From: Mycolicibacterium sp. CBMA 234
Lineage (GTDB): Bacteria; Actinomycetota; Actinomycetes; Mycobacteriales; Mycobacteriaceae
Direction: 5' to 3'
DNA: 64,000 nt
NCBI RefSeq assembly: GCF_009729415.1
Contig: NZ_MPKW01000033.1
Span: 124,001 to 188,000, forward strand
A program made the position numbers and the translations under genes. The notes below the pieces were generated by a model. The model worked only from the letters and a program-made list of their open reading frames with translations. It did no database searches and had not been told where the DNA came from. Positions 34,218 through 41,625 of the stretch are shown here, in pieces (positions within the stretch are counted from its first letter, which is position 1; every line of letters starts with the position of its first letter).

Positions 34218-35330
34218 TCACTCCTCGCCGAAGCGGTCGACCAGATGCGAATTGATTCCGTCGGCATCGAGTTGCCGTGCGACGAGGTAGCCGGCGCCCA
34301 TCCAGGCCCGGCGGCTCCACTTGCCGAACGACACCCGGGTGCCCGGCGCACCGGCGGCGGCAGGCATCATCTTGACCCGTTCCAACGCCTCTTTGACGCC
34401 GCGTGGGCTCAGCGGGTGGGCATCGGTGAAGGCACGGAGCAAGGCGGTGGCGACGTCGCGGTTGACGACAGGCACGCAGTACTCGGGCCTGCGGCCGTAG
34501 GTCTTCTCGTACTCGTCGAGGAAGCGCTGCCCGACGGAGTTGGCCTCGTCGTACTGATCGACGCCCGTCCACCCCATGAACGCCTGCCACATCACCGGAT
34601 TGATCCAGGCGTTCTGGAACGCGGTGCTGGTGTATCGCGGCGGGTCCCAGTCCAGAGCCTGCAGCGCCGAGTTGAGGAACACGATGCCGAACCCGAAGCC
34701 GCAGTGCACCAACGCATCCGGCTTCGCGTCGTACATGGTTTTCACGACCTCGTTGATGTTCTGCGCCGTCTGCGCGATCTTGGCCTCGGCGATGATGCGA
34801 ATACCTTTGCGCTGAGCGGCATCCCGGAAGTGCTTCAGGTAGGTGTCCCCGACGAGTGAGTGCTCGATGAGCACCCCGACTTCCCGGTGCCCGGCCTTGG
34901 CCAGCTGGTCGGCCCAGAAGATCGGCTCGTCGGTCAGCGAGCCCTGGGGAAACGAGAACGTCCACTCGCCCAGCCAGTCGTCACTGCCGCTGACGCTGAT
35001 CGCGGGAATCCGGAACCGCTCCTCGATGGCCTCGCGGGTGGGTACCGCGTTGTCGGTGATGTGCGGCCCGAACACCGCGAGGCACCCCTCGTCGACCAGT
35101 TCCCCGAACGCGTCGATGACGGCCTTGACGGTCCCTTTGGGCAGCCCTTCGACTTCCTTGTAGATGATCTCGACCGGGCGGTCGATGACGCCCTCGGCCA
35201 GCGCCGTCTTGAACACCAGCTCGAAGGACTGGGAGAGGTCGTCCTTCATTTCCTTCGGATACGCATCGGGCAGCCGGAAATCCATCAGGTATCCCAACTT
35301 GATGGGCTGCGCAGTGCTCTCGTACGACAT
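34218..35330 (-). CDS. Branched-chain-amino-acid/amide-type substrate-binding protein without signal peptide
   Basis: 370 aa. Type I periplasmic-binding fold: IKLGYLMDFRLPDA, EGCLAVFGPHITDNAVPTRE, RIPAISVSGSDDW, GHREVGVLIEHSLVGDTYLK and SPRGVKEALERVKMM. The protein starts directly at the first strand, with no Sec, Tat or lipoprotein signal, and no in-frame upstream extension with a start is seen. ATG 35330 follows GGAGG by 5 nt. No ABC permease or ATPase is in the window. It is the first gene of the AveC operon, so it may bind the pathway substrate in the cytoplasm. Confidence 0.87.
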   Translation of the reverse strand: MSYESTAQPIKLGYLMDFRLPDAYPKEMKDDLSQSFELVFKTALAEGVIDRPVEIIYKEVEGLPKGTVKAVIDAFGELVDEGCLAVFGPHITDNAVPTREAIEERFRIPAISVSGSDDWLGEWTFSFPQGSLTDEPIFWADQLAKAGHREVGVLIEHSLVGDTYLKHFRDAAQRKGIRIIAEAKIAQTAQNINEVVKTMYDAKPDALVHCGFGFGIVFLNSALQALDWDPPRYTSTAFQNAWINPVMWQAFMGWTGVDQYDEANSVGQRFLDEYEKTYGRRPEYCVPVVNRDVATALLRAFTDAHPLSPRGVKEALERVKMMPAAAGAPGTRVSFGKWSRRAWMGAGYLVARQLDADGINSHLVDRFGEE

Positions 35331-35360
35331 GAAACCTCCGTTGGAACCAACCAGGAGATG

Positions 35361-35382
35361 CGGAACCTAATATTTGTTCTGA
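35361..35382 (-). promoter_or_regulatory. Motif site A (AGAACAAATATTAGG) before the AveC operon
   Basis: Read on the minus strand this is CAGAACAAATATTAGGTTCC. It shares GAACA-R-ATATT-W-GGT with site B (37941-37961) and is related to site C (38981-39000). It lies 30-50 bp ahead of the substrate-binding protein start, inside the expected promoter. It is an AT-rich island in GC-rich DNA with GAAC/GTTC symmetry. Confidence 0.6.
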
Positions 35383-35431
35383 AACTAGCTGAGCACTTGC
35401 CCAGCGTCAATCACCGCCACCCATGAAAGGG

Positions 35432-36220
35432 TCAATCGCGCAGGTAGACGTCGATCATTTCGTCGAGACCCCGCCCCACGACAGGGTCGTCGGTGAGTGG
35501 ACCGGCAATGGCCGCCCGGGCCGCCTCCTGCGCGGTCAGGCCCTCGGCAATGAGGCGTCCCGCGGCGATGAGCACCCGGGTGGAAGCAACCTCACGCAGC
35601 CCTGCCGTTTCCAGCCGGCGGATCGCGTGCGCGAACGCGACCAGCCTGGCCGAGGCGTCACTACCCACCCCGGCCTCGTGGGCGACGATTTTCTCCTCGA
35701 CTTCGCTTGCGGGGAAACCGAATTCGATGGCGACCATCCGCTGCCGGGTGGAGTCCTTCAGGTCTTTCAGCACGCTCTGATAGCCCGGGTTGTAAGACAC
35801 CACCAGACCGAAACCCGGTGCGGCCTCGAGCGTCACGCCGAGTCGCTCGATGGGCAGCTGCCGTCGGTGATCGGCCAGCGGGTGCAGCACCACGGTGGTG
35901 TCCTGCCGCGCCTCGACCACCTCGTCGAGATAGCAGATGGCGCCCTCCCGCACCGCCCGGGTCAGCGGACCGTCCACCCACTCGGTCTCGCCGCCCCGCA
36001 ACAGGTATCGCCCGACCAGATCGGCGGTGGTCAGGTCGTCGTGACAGGACACCGTGATGAGCGGGCGGCTCAGGTCGTAGGCCATGGCCTCGACGAAACG
36101 GGTCTTGCCACAGCCGGTCGGGCCTTTCAGCACAATCGAAAGGCCTTGCCGGAAGGATGCTTTGAAAACCTGCTCCTCGTTGCCGACAGCCACGTAATAG
36201 GGCCGGGCTCCTGCCGTCAT
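35432..36220 (-). CDS. MoxR-type AAA+ ATPase (CbbQ/NirQ/NorQ family)
   Basis: 262 aa. Walker A VLKGPTGCGKTRFVEAMA, Walker B AICYLDEVVEA, sensor region LVVSYNPGYQSVLKDL and arginine-finger segment STRQRMVAIEF. CbbQ/NorQ ATPases work with a VWA-domain partner to activate or remodel metalloenzymes such as Rubisco or nitric oxide reductase. The VWA partner is encoded immediately upstream (30-nt gap). Neither Rubisco nor NorB/C is in the window, so the client is unknown; candidates are the P450s, AveC protein and Rieske oxygenase nearby. Confidence 0.92.
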   Translation of the reverse strand: MTAGARPYYVAVGNEEQVFKASFRQGLSIVLKGPTGCGKTRFVEAMAYDLSRPLITVSCHDDLTTADLVGRYLLRGGETEWVDGPLTRAVREGAICYLDEVVEARQDTTVVLHPLADHRRQLPIERLGVTLEAAPGFGLVVSYNPGYQSVLKDLKDSTRQRMVAIEFGFPASEVEEKIVAHEAGVGSDASARLVAFAHAIRRLETAGLREVASTRVLIAAGRLIAEGLTAQEAARAAIAGPLTDDPVVGRGLDEMIDVYLRD

Positions 36221-36250
36221 ACAGCCAATCCTTTGGTGTTGGTGGGTTTT

Positions 36251-37927
36251 TCAGATGCGCCGACGTACGTCAGCGGATTGCAGCGCCGATCGGAACAGCG
36301 GGCCGATCGTGGCACTGAGCTGATCGAGCCGCGGCAACGTCGCGTGTGCGGCGCTGCCGAAAACCCTGCGCAATTCGTCGGTGTCGGTACCTGCGCCGAC
36401 GGTCAGGCAGAGGCACCCGATCCCGTCGCGCCGCGCTTCGGCCAGTGCGCGACGGGCGTCGGCCGCCCCGTAGGGCCGTTCGTAGCCGTGGTCGTAGGCA
36501 AGCCCGTCGGACAGCACGACCAGCAGCCGTCGCGCGGTTCCACCACCCCGCTGCAGCACCGCGGACCCGTGCCGGATCGCCGCGCCGAGCCGTGAATACG
36601 CGCCCGGATGCAGACCCTGGAGGCGACGCAACACCACTGCGCTCACGTCGTCGTCGAAACGCTTCACCGGCATCATCCGCACCGCCGAACGTCCTTGTGA
36701 TTGAAAGGCATACAACGCGACACGGTCACCGAGATCGCGCAAGGCGACCATCAGGGCGGCGGCTGCTGCCCGTTGCTGTTCATGCACCGTCTGACCCGCG
36801 GCGCTGGCCTGCCCGACGGAGCCCGAGGTGTCGAGCAGGAGCAGAACCGACAGGTCGCGGCGGCGACGGAGGCTGTCGATGTACACCGCCTCGTCGGGCG
36901 CGGAACCCGCCAAGAACTCGGTCTGCGCTTCGACCGCCGCATCGATGTCGATATCGTCGCCCTGCGCCTGCCGGCGACATCGATCGAGTCCGACCCCGAG
37001 GCGCGAGAGTGGCCGGCGCAGACCATGGGCGTCGGGTACCGGAGGCACGCCGGACCGGTCCGGCTCGGGTTCCGTCTCCTGGACGGTGCACCAGTCGGCC
37101 CGGTAGCCGCGGCGATGAACATCCCACTCGGGGTAGCTGAATCCGCGTGCGCCCGCGGCGCCCGCCTGCTCCGGAGCGGTGGCCATCGAGACCACGGCAT
37201 GGCCGCCGCCCACCGCCCCGGAACGGGCCCGGTGGGTCGGCGTATCGGCACCCGGCGCGCCCGCGCCGCCGAGCTTGCGTGCCATCGACAGCATCTTGGC
37301 CAGCAGCTTGCCCAGCCCACCGCCACCGCCGACCGGGCTGGTGAAGATGTCGATGACATCGTCGGCGTCGTCGTCTGCATCATCGGGTAGTTCGACGAGT
37401 TCGGGTTGCCGTCCGCCCCGCGGAACATGGTGACCGTCGGCGCCGTGCTTGTTCGCCGCCAGCACATTTCGCGCCTTGATCGTGCCGAAGGCCATGGGCG
37501 CCGCGGCAATCGGCGCGCGGCTCAACGCCAGGGCCAGCGACGCCTCGGGCGAGTCGCTGCGTGCCGCGATGTCGGTGTCGATGAGCACGCGCACCGTGGG
37601 TGGCAGCAGTCCTTCGAGCTGGGCCAGCGCCCGGTGGCCCTCGACGGAGAGATAGCGGCGGGCGACGTCTGTGCGCCGCCCGATCCGGCGCACGATATCG
37701 GGTTCCAGGCTGCCTGCCGCCAACAACGACGATTGCACCGCGAGCGCGCGCCGCTGGTCGGCCGTGCTGGCGGACGGGTCGACGAACATGGTGCTGCCGT
37801 CGGTCCAGGCGGGCTCGCCGGGAAGTGCGGCAGCCACATCGACCGGGCGGCCGGCCATCGCGGACGCGAATAGGCCGAAGCGGCGCAACCCATCACCCGT
37901 TGCGTCGTTGTCCGCGGAATCCGTCAT
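36251..37927 (-). CDS. VWA-domain protein (NorD/CbbO-type partner of MoxR ATPase)
   Basis: 558 aa from ATG 37927 (GCGAGGC upstream). The C-terminal von Willebrand A domain has the metal-ion site LLLLDTSGSVGQA, TARRLLVVLSDGLAYD and DGIGCLCLTVGAGTD. The middle is Gly/Asp-rich linker (DDADDDADDVIDIF; VGGGGGLGKLL); the N-terminal 200 residues are helical (LLPPTVRVLIDTDIAA). This is the NorD/CbbO layout, an adaptor that lets the MoxR ring act on its client. It is co-transcribed with the MoxR gene. Motif site B lies in its promoter. Confidence 0.9.
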   Translation of the reverse strand: MTDSADNDATGDGLRRFGLFASAMAGRPVDVAAALPGEPAWTDGSTMFVDPSASTADQRRALAVQSSLLAAGSLEPDIVRRIGRRTDVARRYLSVEGHRALAQLEGLLPPTVRVLIDTDIAARSDSPEASLALALSRAPIAAAPMAFGTIKARNVLAANKHGADGHHVPRGGRQPELVELPDDADDDADDVIDIFTSPVGGGGGLGKLLAKMLSMARKLGGAGAPGADTPTHRARSGAVGGGHAVVSMATAPEQAGAAGARGFSYPEWDVHRRGYRADWCTVQETEPEPDRSGVPPVPDAHGLRRPLSRLGVGLDRCRRQAQGDDIDIDAAVEAQTEFLAGSAPDEAVYIDSLRRRRDLSVLLLLDTSGSVGQASAAGQTVHEQQRAAAAALMVALRDLGDRVALYAFQSQGRSAVRMMPVKRFDDDVSAVVLRRLQGLHPGAYSRLGAAIRHGSAVLQRGGGTARRLLVVLSDGLAYDHGYERPYGAADARRALAEARRDGIGCLCLTVGAGTDTDELRRVFGSAAHATLPRLDQLSATIGPLFRSALQSADVRRRI

Positions 37928-37940
37928 GCCTCGCCAATAC

Positions 37941-37961
37941 CTTGACCAAATATCTGTTCCA
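37941..37961. promoter_or_regulatory. Motif site B (GGAACAGATATTTGG) in the VWA/SDR divergent promoter
   Basis: Minus-strand reading TGGAACAGATATTTGGTCAA. It matches site A in GAACA-R-ATATT-W-GGT and site C in GGAACAGA-N2-TTTGG. It lies 14 bp before the VWA start and about 70 bp before the SDR start. It may control both directions. Confidence 0.62.
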
Positions 37962-38031
37962 CCATAGAGTTCGATTTTGACCACCGTCAATCGATTCGGC
38001 AGAGACGTAGCGAATTCATCAGGAGCAGAAC

Positions 38032-38964
38032 GTGATTGACTTTGCGGGACAGACGGTGATCGTGACCGGGGCCGGCCGCGGACTGGGCCGCCTCTACGCG
38101 CTCGAGTTGGCCCGCCGGGGCGCGGCGGTGGTGGTCAACGACCTCGGCGGCTCGATGCACGGCCACGGCTGCGACCCCAGTGTGGCCGACGATGTCGTCG
38201 CCGAGATCATGGCTGCCGGCGGCCGGGCGGTGGCGTCGCACGACTCGGTGGACACTCCCGCCGGTGGCGCGGCGATCGTCGCGACAGCGGTCGAGGGTTT
38301 CGGTCGACTCGACGCAGTGATCAGCAATGCCGGGATTTTCAACAGCATTGCATTCGAGGACCTCTCGGCCGACGACTGGCACCGGATGCTGGGTGTCCAC
38401 CTGGACGGGGCGTTCTACTTGAGCCAGCCCGCCTATCGCGTGATGAAAACCCAGGGCTACGGACGATTCGTCTTCGTCTCCTCATCGGGCGGCATGTTCG
38501 GCCAGCCTATGGAGGCACACTATGCGGCGGCCAAGGCCGGCCTGGTGGGACTGTCGAATGTCATCGCGATCGAAGGCGGGGCCCACGGCATCCTCTCCAA
38601 CACCGTGCTGCCCTTCGGATTCTCCCGCATGGTCACCGAGACCGTCGGCGACCCGAAAGCCCTTGAGGAAACCGGCTTTCTGAAATTGATCGCACCGGAG
38701 CTGGTGGTGCCGATCGCGGTATTTCTGGCCAGCCGCGCCTGCGAGGTCACCCACCACAACTACTCGGCCTGCGCCGGCCGCTATGCGCGGGTTTTCGTCG
38801 GACTCGCTGACGGTTGGCTCGCCGGCGCCGACGCGGCACCCACGGTCGAGGACGTCGTGGCGCATCTCGACAAGGTCAGCGCGACCGAGCCGTTCGCCGT
38901 CCCCGGGTCCATCTTCGAGGAGGTCTTCGGTGTCTGCGATCGCCTGGGCGTGAAGGTCTTCTAG
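38032..38964 (+). CDS. Short-chain dehydrogenase (MFE-2/17beta-HSD4-like)
   Basis: 310 aa. VIVTGAGRGLGRLYALELAR, NDLGGSMHG, SNAGIF, VFVSSSGGMFG and YAAAKAGLVGLSNVIAIEGG. The pattern follows the hydroxyacyl-CoA dehydrogenase unit of peroxisomal-type multifunctional enzyme 2, and the C-terminal 80 residues match the related SDR at 51779-52690 in layout. It probably oxidises a 3-hydroxyacyl-CoA or secondary alcohol with NAD+. GTG 38032 follows AGGAG by 6 nt. Confidence 0.92.
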   Translation: MIDFAGQTVIVTGAGRGLGRLYALELARRGAAVVVNDLGGSMHGHGCDPSVADDVVAEIMAAGGRAVASHDSVDTPAGGAAIVATAVEGFGRLDAVISNAGIFNSIAFEDLSADDWHRMLGVHLDGAFYLSQPAYRVMKTQGYGRFVFVSSSGGMFGQPMEAHYAAAKAGLVGLSNVIAIEGGAHGILSNTVLPFGFSRMVTETVGDPKALEETGFLKLIAPELVVPIAVFLASRACEVTHHNYSACAGRYARVFVGLADGWLAGADAAPTVEDVVAHLDKVSATEPFAVPGSIFEEVFGVCDRLGVKVF

Positions 38965-38980
38965 ACCGTGACGCGCGCCG

Positions 38981-39000
38981 GACCCCAAACTTCTGTTCCG
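38981..39000 (-). promoter_or_regulatory. Motif site C (GGAACAGAAGTTTGG) ahead of the tandem TetR gene
   Basis: Minus-strand reading CGGAACAGAAGTTTGGGGTC, sharing GGAACAGA-N2-TTTGG with site B. A possible -10 element TAGATT follows at 39004-39009. The placement is what autorepression by the downstream regulator would require. Confidence 0.55.
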
Positions 39001-39011
39001 CGCTAGATTGT

Positions 39012-40316
39012 GTGGAGCGCGACAGCCGATCGCGCACGCCTGGAGGGAGGGGCCTGCTGACTCACGCATATGACGACGGCACCCGTCGGACCGAGATCCT
39101 CCAGACCGCCGCGGCGCTGATCGCGTCCACCGGTCTGCGTACCTCGCTGCAGGAAATCTCAACTGCCGCAGGTATTTTGCCAGGCAGCTTGTACCACCAT
39201 TTCGAGTCCAAGGAAGCCATCCTCGTTGAGCTGATCCGGCGCTTTCATGCCGATCTCGATCGCATCGGCACCGGCGCGCAGGAACGACTCGACGGCCCTG
39301 ACTCGGCGCGGTTCCCGGAGAAGATCGTCGCGCTCGGCTGCGCGATCGCGCGATGTGCCGTCCAGCACGGTGCCGCACTGCAGATGTCGTTCTACGAATC
39401 CCCCAGTGACAACCGCGAACTCGTCAAGCTGCTCGGCGAGCCGCACACCGCGGTCCAGCAGGCCATGCTGAACACCCTGCGCGCCGGAAAGTGGGCAGGC
39501 TACCTCCGACCGGAGATCTCCGACCTGCCCACAGTTGCCGACCGCATCTGTCAATCGATGATGCATGTGGGCCTCGACGTGATCCGGAACAACGCGGCTC
39601 CCGATCAGGTCGCCACCGTCATGTGCCGGATCATGCTCGGCGGCCTCGCGGGCCGGCTGCCCACCGACACCGAACTCGACCAGTCCCCTGCCCTCGCCGT
39701 CGCCGAGGCGGCCATCGAAACCTGGTCGGACGACGCGGTTTCCGAGGGCAGCGACAGGGCGATCCACGTGCGCGCCGTGGCACGCGCCGAATTCGGCCGT
39801 CGCGGTTACGAAGTCACCACAATCCGGGACATCGCGTCGGCAGCCGGCATGGGGATCGGGACCGTGTACCGCTTGATCGGATCGAAGGAAGAGCTCCTGG
39901 CCTCGATCATGGCGTCCTTCGGCACAAAGGTGGGAGACGGCTTCGACCGCGTCCTGAGCACCGACGCGACGCCCGTGCAGAAGCTCGACGCGCTGAGTTG
40001 GGTCAACATCAACGCGCTGGACCGGTTCCCGGACGAGTGGAAGATTCAGCTGGCCTGGATGCGGCAGTCGCCCCCGGACACGCCCGCCATCGGTCTCGCG
40101 TTCACCACCCGCATGCGGCAACTGAAGACGCTGGTGTCGGAAGGTCTGCGGTCCGGGGACATCCGCATCGACAGCCCGAACCGCGAAATGCTGGCCCGCT
40201 GCGTCATGGACGTCCTGTGGATGCCGCAGAACATCGTCGCCGCCGAGGGCAAACGCGCGGCGCTGGTCACCGCACGCGACACCATGGTGCGGGGCATCGC
40301 CGTCCGCGACTCCTGA
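39012..40316 (+). CDS. Tandem TetR regulator (two fused TetR units)
   Basis: About 434 aa. The first TetR unit has EILQTAAALIASTGLRTSLQ, then EISTAAGILPGSLYHHFESK; the second begins near residue 235 with AVARAEFGRRGYEVTTIRDI, then ASAAGMGIGTVYRLIGSKEE. Each DNA-binding half is followed by its own helical ligand domain, so one chain may act like a TetR dimer. Two-unit TetR proteins such as Mce3R are known in mycobacteria. Start uncertain: GTG 39012 is the first conventional codon, but GGAGGGAGG at 39042-39050 points to CTG 39057. Motif site C just upstream suggests autoregulation. Confidence 0.88.
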   Translation: MERDSRSRTPGGRGLLTHAYDDGTRRTEILQTAAALIASTGLRTSLQEISTAAGILPGSLYHHFESKEAILVELIRRFHADLDRIGTGAQERLDGPDSARFPEKIVALGCAIARCAVQHGAALQMSFYESPSDNRELVKLLGEPHTAVQQAMLNTLRAGKWAGYLRPEISDLPTVADRICQSMMHVGLDVIRNNAAPDQVATVMCRIMLGGLAGRLPTDTELDQSPALAVAEAAIETWSDDAVSEGSDRAIHVRAVARAEFGRRGYEVTTIRDIASAAGMGIGTVYRLIGSKEELLASIMASFGTKVGDGFDRVLSTDATPVQKLDALSWVNINALDRFPDEWKIQLAWMRQSPPDTPAIGLAFTTRMRQLKTLVSEGLRSGDIRIDSPNREMLARCVMDVLWMPQNIVAAEGKRAALVTARDTMVRGIAVRDS

Positions 40317-40354
40317 GCCCCGCCAACTGCCCTCGACCTATGGTGCGGTGATGC

Positions 40355-40383
40355 TATTCTCTGAAAAGGAGAATGCCACTATC
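40355..40383. promoter_or_regulatory. Operator ATTCTC-N7-GAGAAT plus GCCACTATC (copy 2)
   Basis: Perfect 6-bp arms with spacer TGAAAAG, followed by GCCACTATC, matching copy 1 at 26501-26529 in arms, spacer length and 9-bp flank (one mismatch). It ends 13 bp before the crotonase start at 40397. Confidence 0.72.
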
Positions 40384-40396
40384 GGTTAGGTAGCGA

Positions 40397-41167
40397 ATGC
40401 AGGGCGAGCGCAGCGACGGTCCACGTGCGGTGGATGTGGAGTTCGACGGTGGGTTGGCAGTGCTGACCATCGACCGGCCGCATGCCCGGAACGCCATTTC
40501 ACTGGACACGATGGACCAGCTGAACGCCGCGCTGGACACCGTGGCCGAGGCCCGGGTGCTGGTGGTCAAGGGCGCCGGCGACCGCGCCTTCGTCTCGGGC
40601 GGCGACCTCAAGGAACTTGCCGCCATCACGACTCATGACGGCGCCGCTGAGATGGCGTGGCGGATGCGGGCGATCTGCGACCGGCTGGTGAACTTCCCCG
40701 GACCGGTGATCGCCGCCCTCAACGGCCACGCGCTCGGCGGCGGTGCCGAGTTCGCCACCGCTGCGGACATCCGCTTGGCGGCCGACGACATCAAGATCGG
40801 CTTCAACCAGGTGACGCTGCAGATCATGCCGGCCTGGGGCGGCGCGGAACGCCTGTCCACGCTGGTGGGCACCGGCAGGGCACTGCTGCTCGCGGGCACC
40901 GGTGAGGTCCTGACCGCGGGCGAGGCCGAGCGAATCGGACTGGTGGACAAGGTGTTCGAACGGTCTGCCTTCGAGGATGGCTGGCGCCGGGTGGCCCGGG
41001 CACTGACGGCCGCGCCGGTGCGCGACATCAAGCGCGTGGTCCGCGGGTTGCCACCGGCCGACGCGGTGGACGCCTTCGCCCGCCATTGGGTTTCTGACGA
41101 GCATTGGGCGGCTGTCGACAACCGCACCAAACCGGTGCAGAGTCTTGACGCAGGGCGCTCAGCCTGA
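40397..41167 (+). CDS. Crotonase family protein with one catalytic Glu replaced
   Basis: 256 aa. IDRPHARNAISLDTMDQLNA, FVSGGDLKELA (oxyanion hole), NGHALGGGAEFATAADIRLA (first Glu) and LQIMPAWGGAERLSTLVG. At the second catalytic position, where hydratases have PE in the FGxPEI block, this protein reads IGFNQVTLQIMP with Thr. Hydration of a double bond is therefore doubtful; isomerase, thioesterase or another crotonase reaction is possible. The ATTCTC-N7-GAGAAT operator is just upstream, linking it to the two-ligase operon at 26.5 kb. Confidence 0.87.
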   Translation: MQGERSDGPRAVDVEFDGGLAVLTIDRPHARNAISLDTMDQLNAALDTVAEARVLVVKGAGDRAFVSGGDLKELAAITTHDGAAEMAWRMRAICDRLVNFPGPVIAALNGHALGGGAEFATAADIRLAADDIKIGFNQVTLQIMPAWGGAERLSTLVGTGRALLLAGTGEVLTAGEAERIGLVDKVFERSAFEDGWRRVARALTAAPVRDIKRVVRGLPPADAVDAFARHWVSDEHWAAVDNRTKPVQSLDAGRSA

Positions 41168-41178
41168 AGGGAGCATTC

Positions 41179-41625
41179 GTGATTCGTCTGCTGCTTGCCG
41201 CAACGACGGCCGGCGCCGCGGCGCTCGGCTTCGCGTCCTCGGCTGCCGCTGTGCCGCCACCCGCCCCCACCGGCTGCATCATCACGGGCTACATGCTCCC
41301 GATGGGCTGCGATCAGACGACCGCCGCCGGCAAGGGCGTCCCGCGGTGGGGCAACTCCTGCAATGACCTCAACAGGCTGGCGTGGGACGACACCGACGTC
41401 GGCAGCGTCATCGGCACCATCCTGTGCGACGGCAACGTGTGGACCCGCATGGGTCAACCTCCCGCGGGTGTACACCCGCTCGGCTCCCCCTGTGGTGGCG
41501 ACGACGGCGTGCAGCCGTTCGAGTTGTCGGCGACGCCCGACAACCACCTCGTGGTGTGTGACTGGATGCAGCCGCCGGAGACGCGGACCTGGGTGCCGTA
41601 CAGCAAGAAGTGGTCGAGCTACTGA
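41179..41625 (+). CDS. Secreted mycobacterial protein, function unknown
   Basis: 148 aa. Signal peptide (LLLAATTAGAAALGFASSAA, cut after AAA) and a mature part with six Cys: TGCII, MGCDQ, NSCND, ILCDG, SPCGG, VVCDW. Start GTG 41179 after AAGGGAG. It lies 11 nt after the crotonase stop and is probably co-transcribed, although its exported location makes a shared function unclear. No domain recognised. Confidence 0.8.
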   Translation: MIRLLLAATTAGAAALGFASSAAAVPPPAPTGCIITGYMLPMGCDQTTAAGKGVPRWGNSCNDLNRLAWDDTDVGSVIGTILCDGNVWTRMGQPPAGVHPLGSPCGGDDGVQPFELSATPDNHLVVCDWMQPPETRTWVPYSKKWSSY

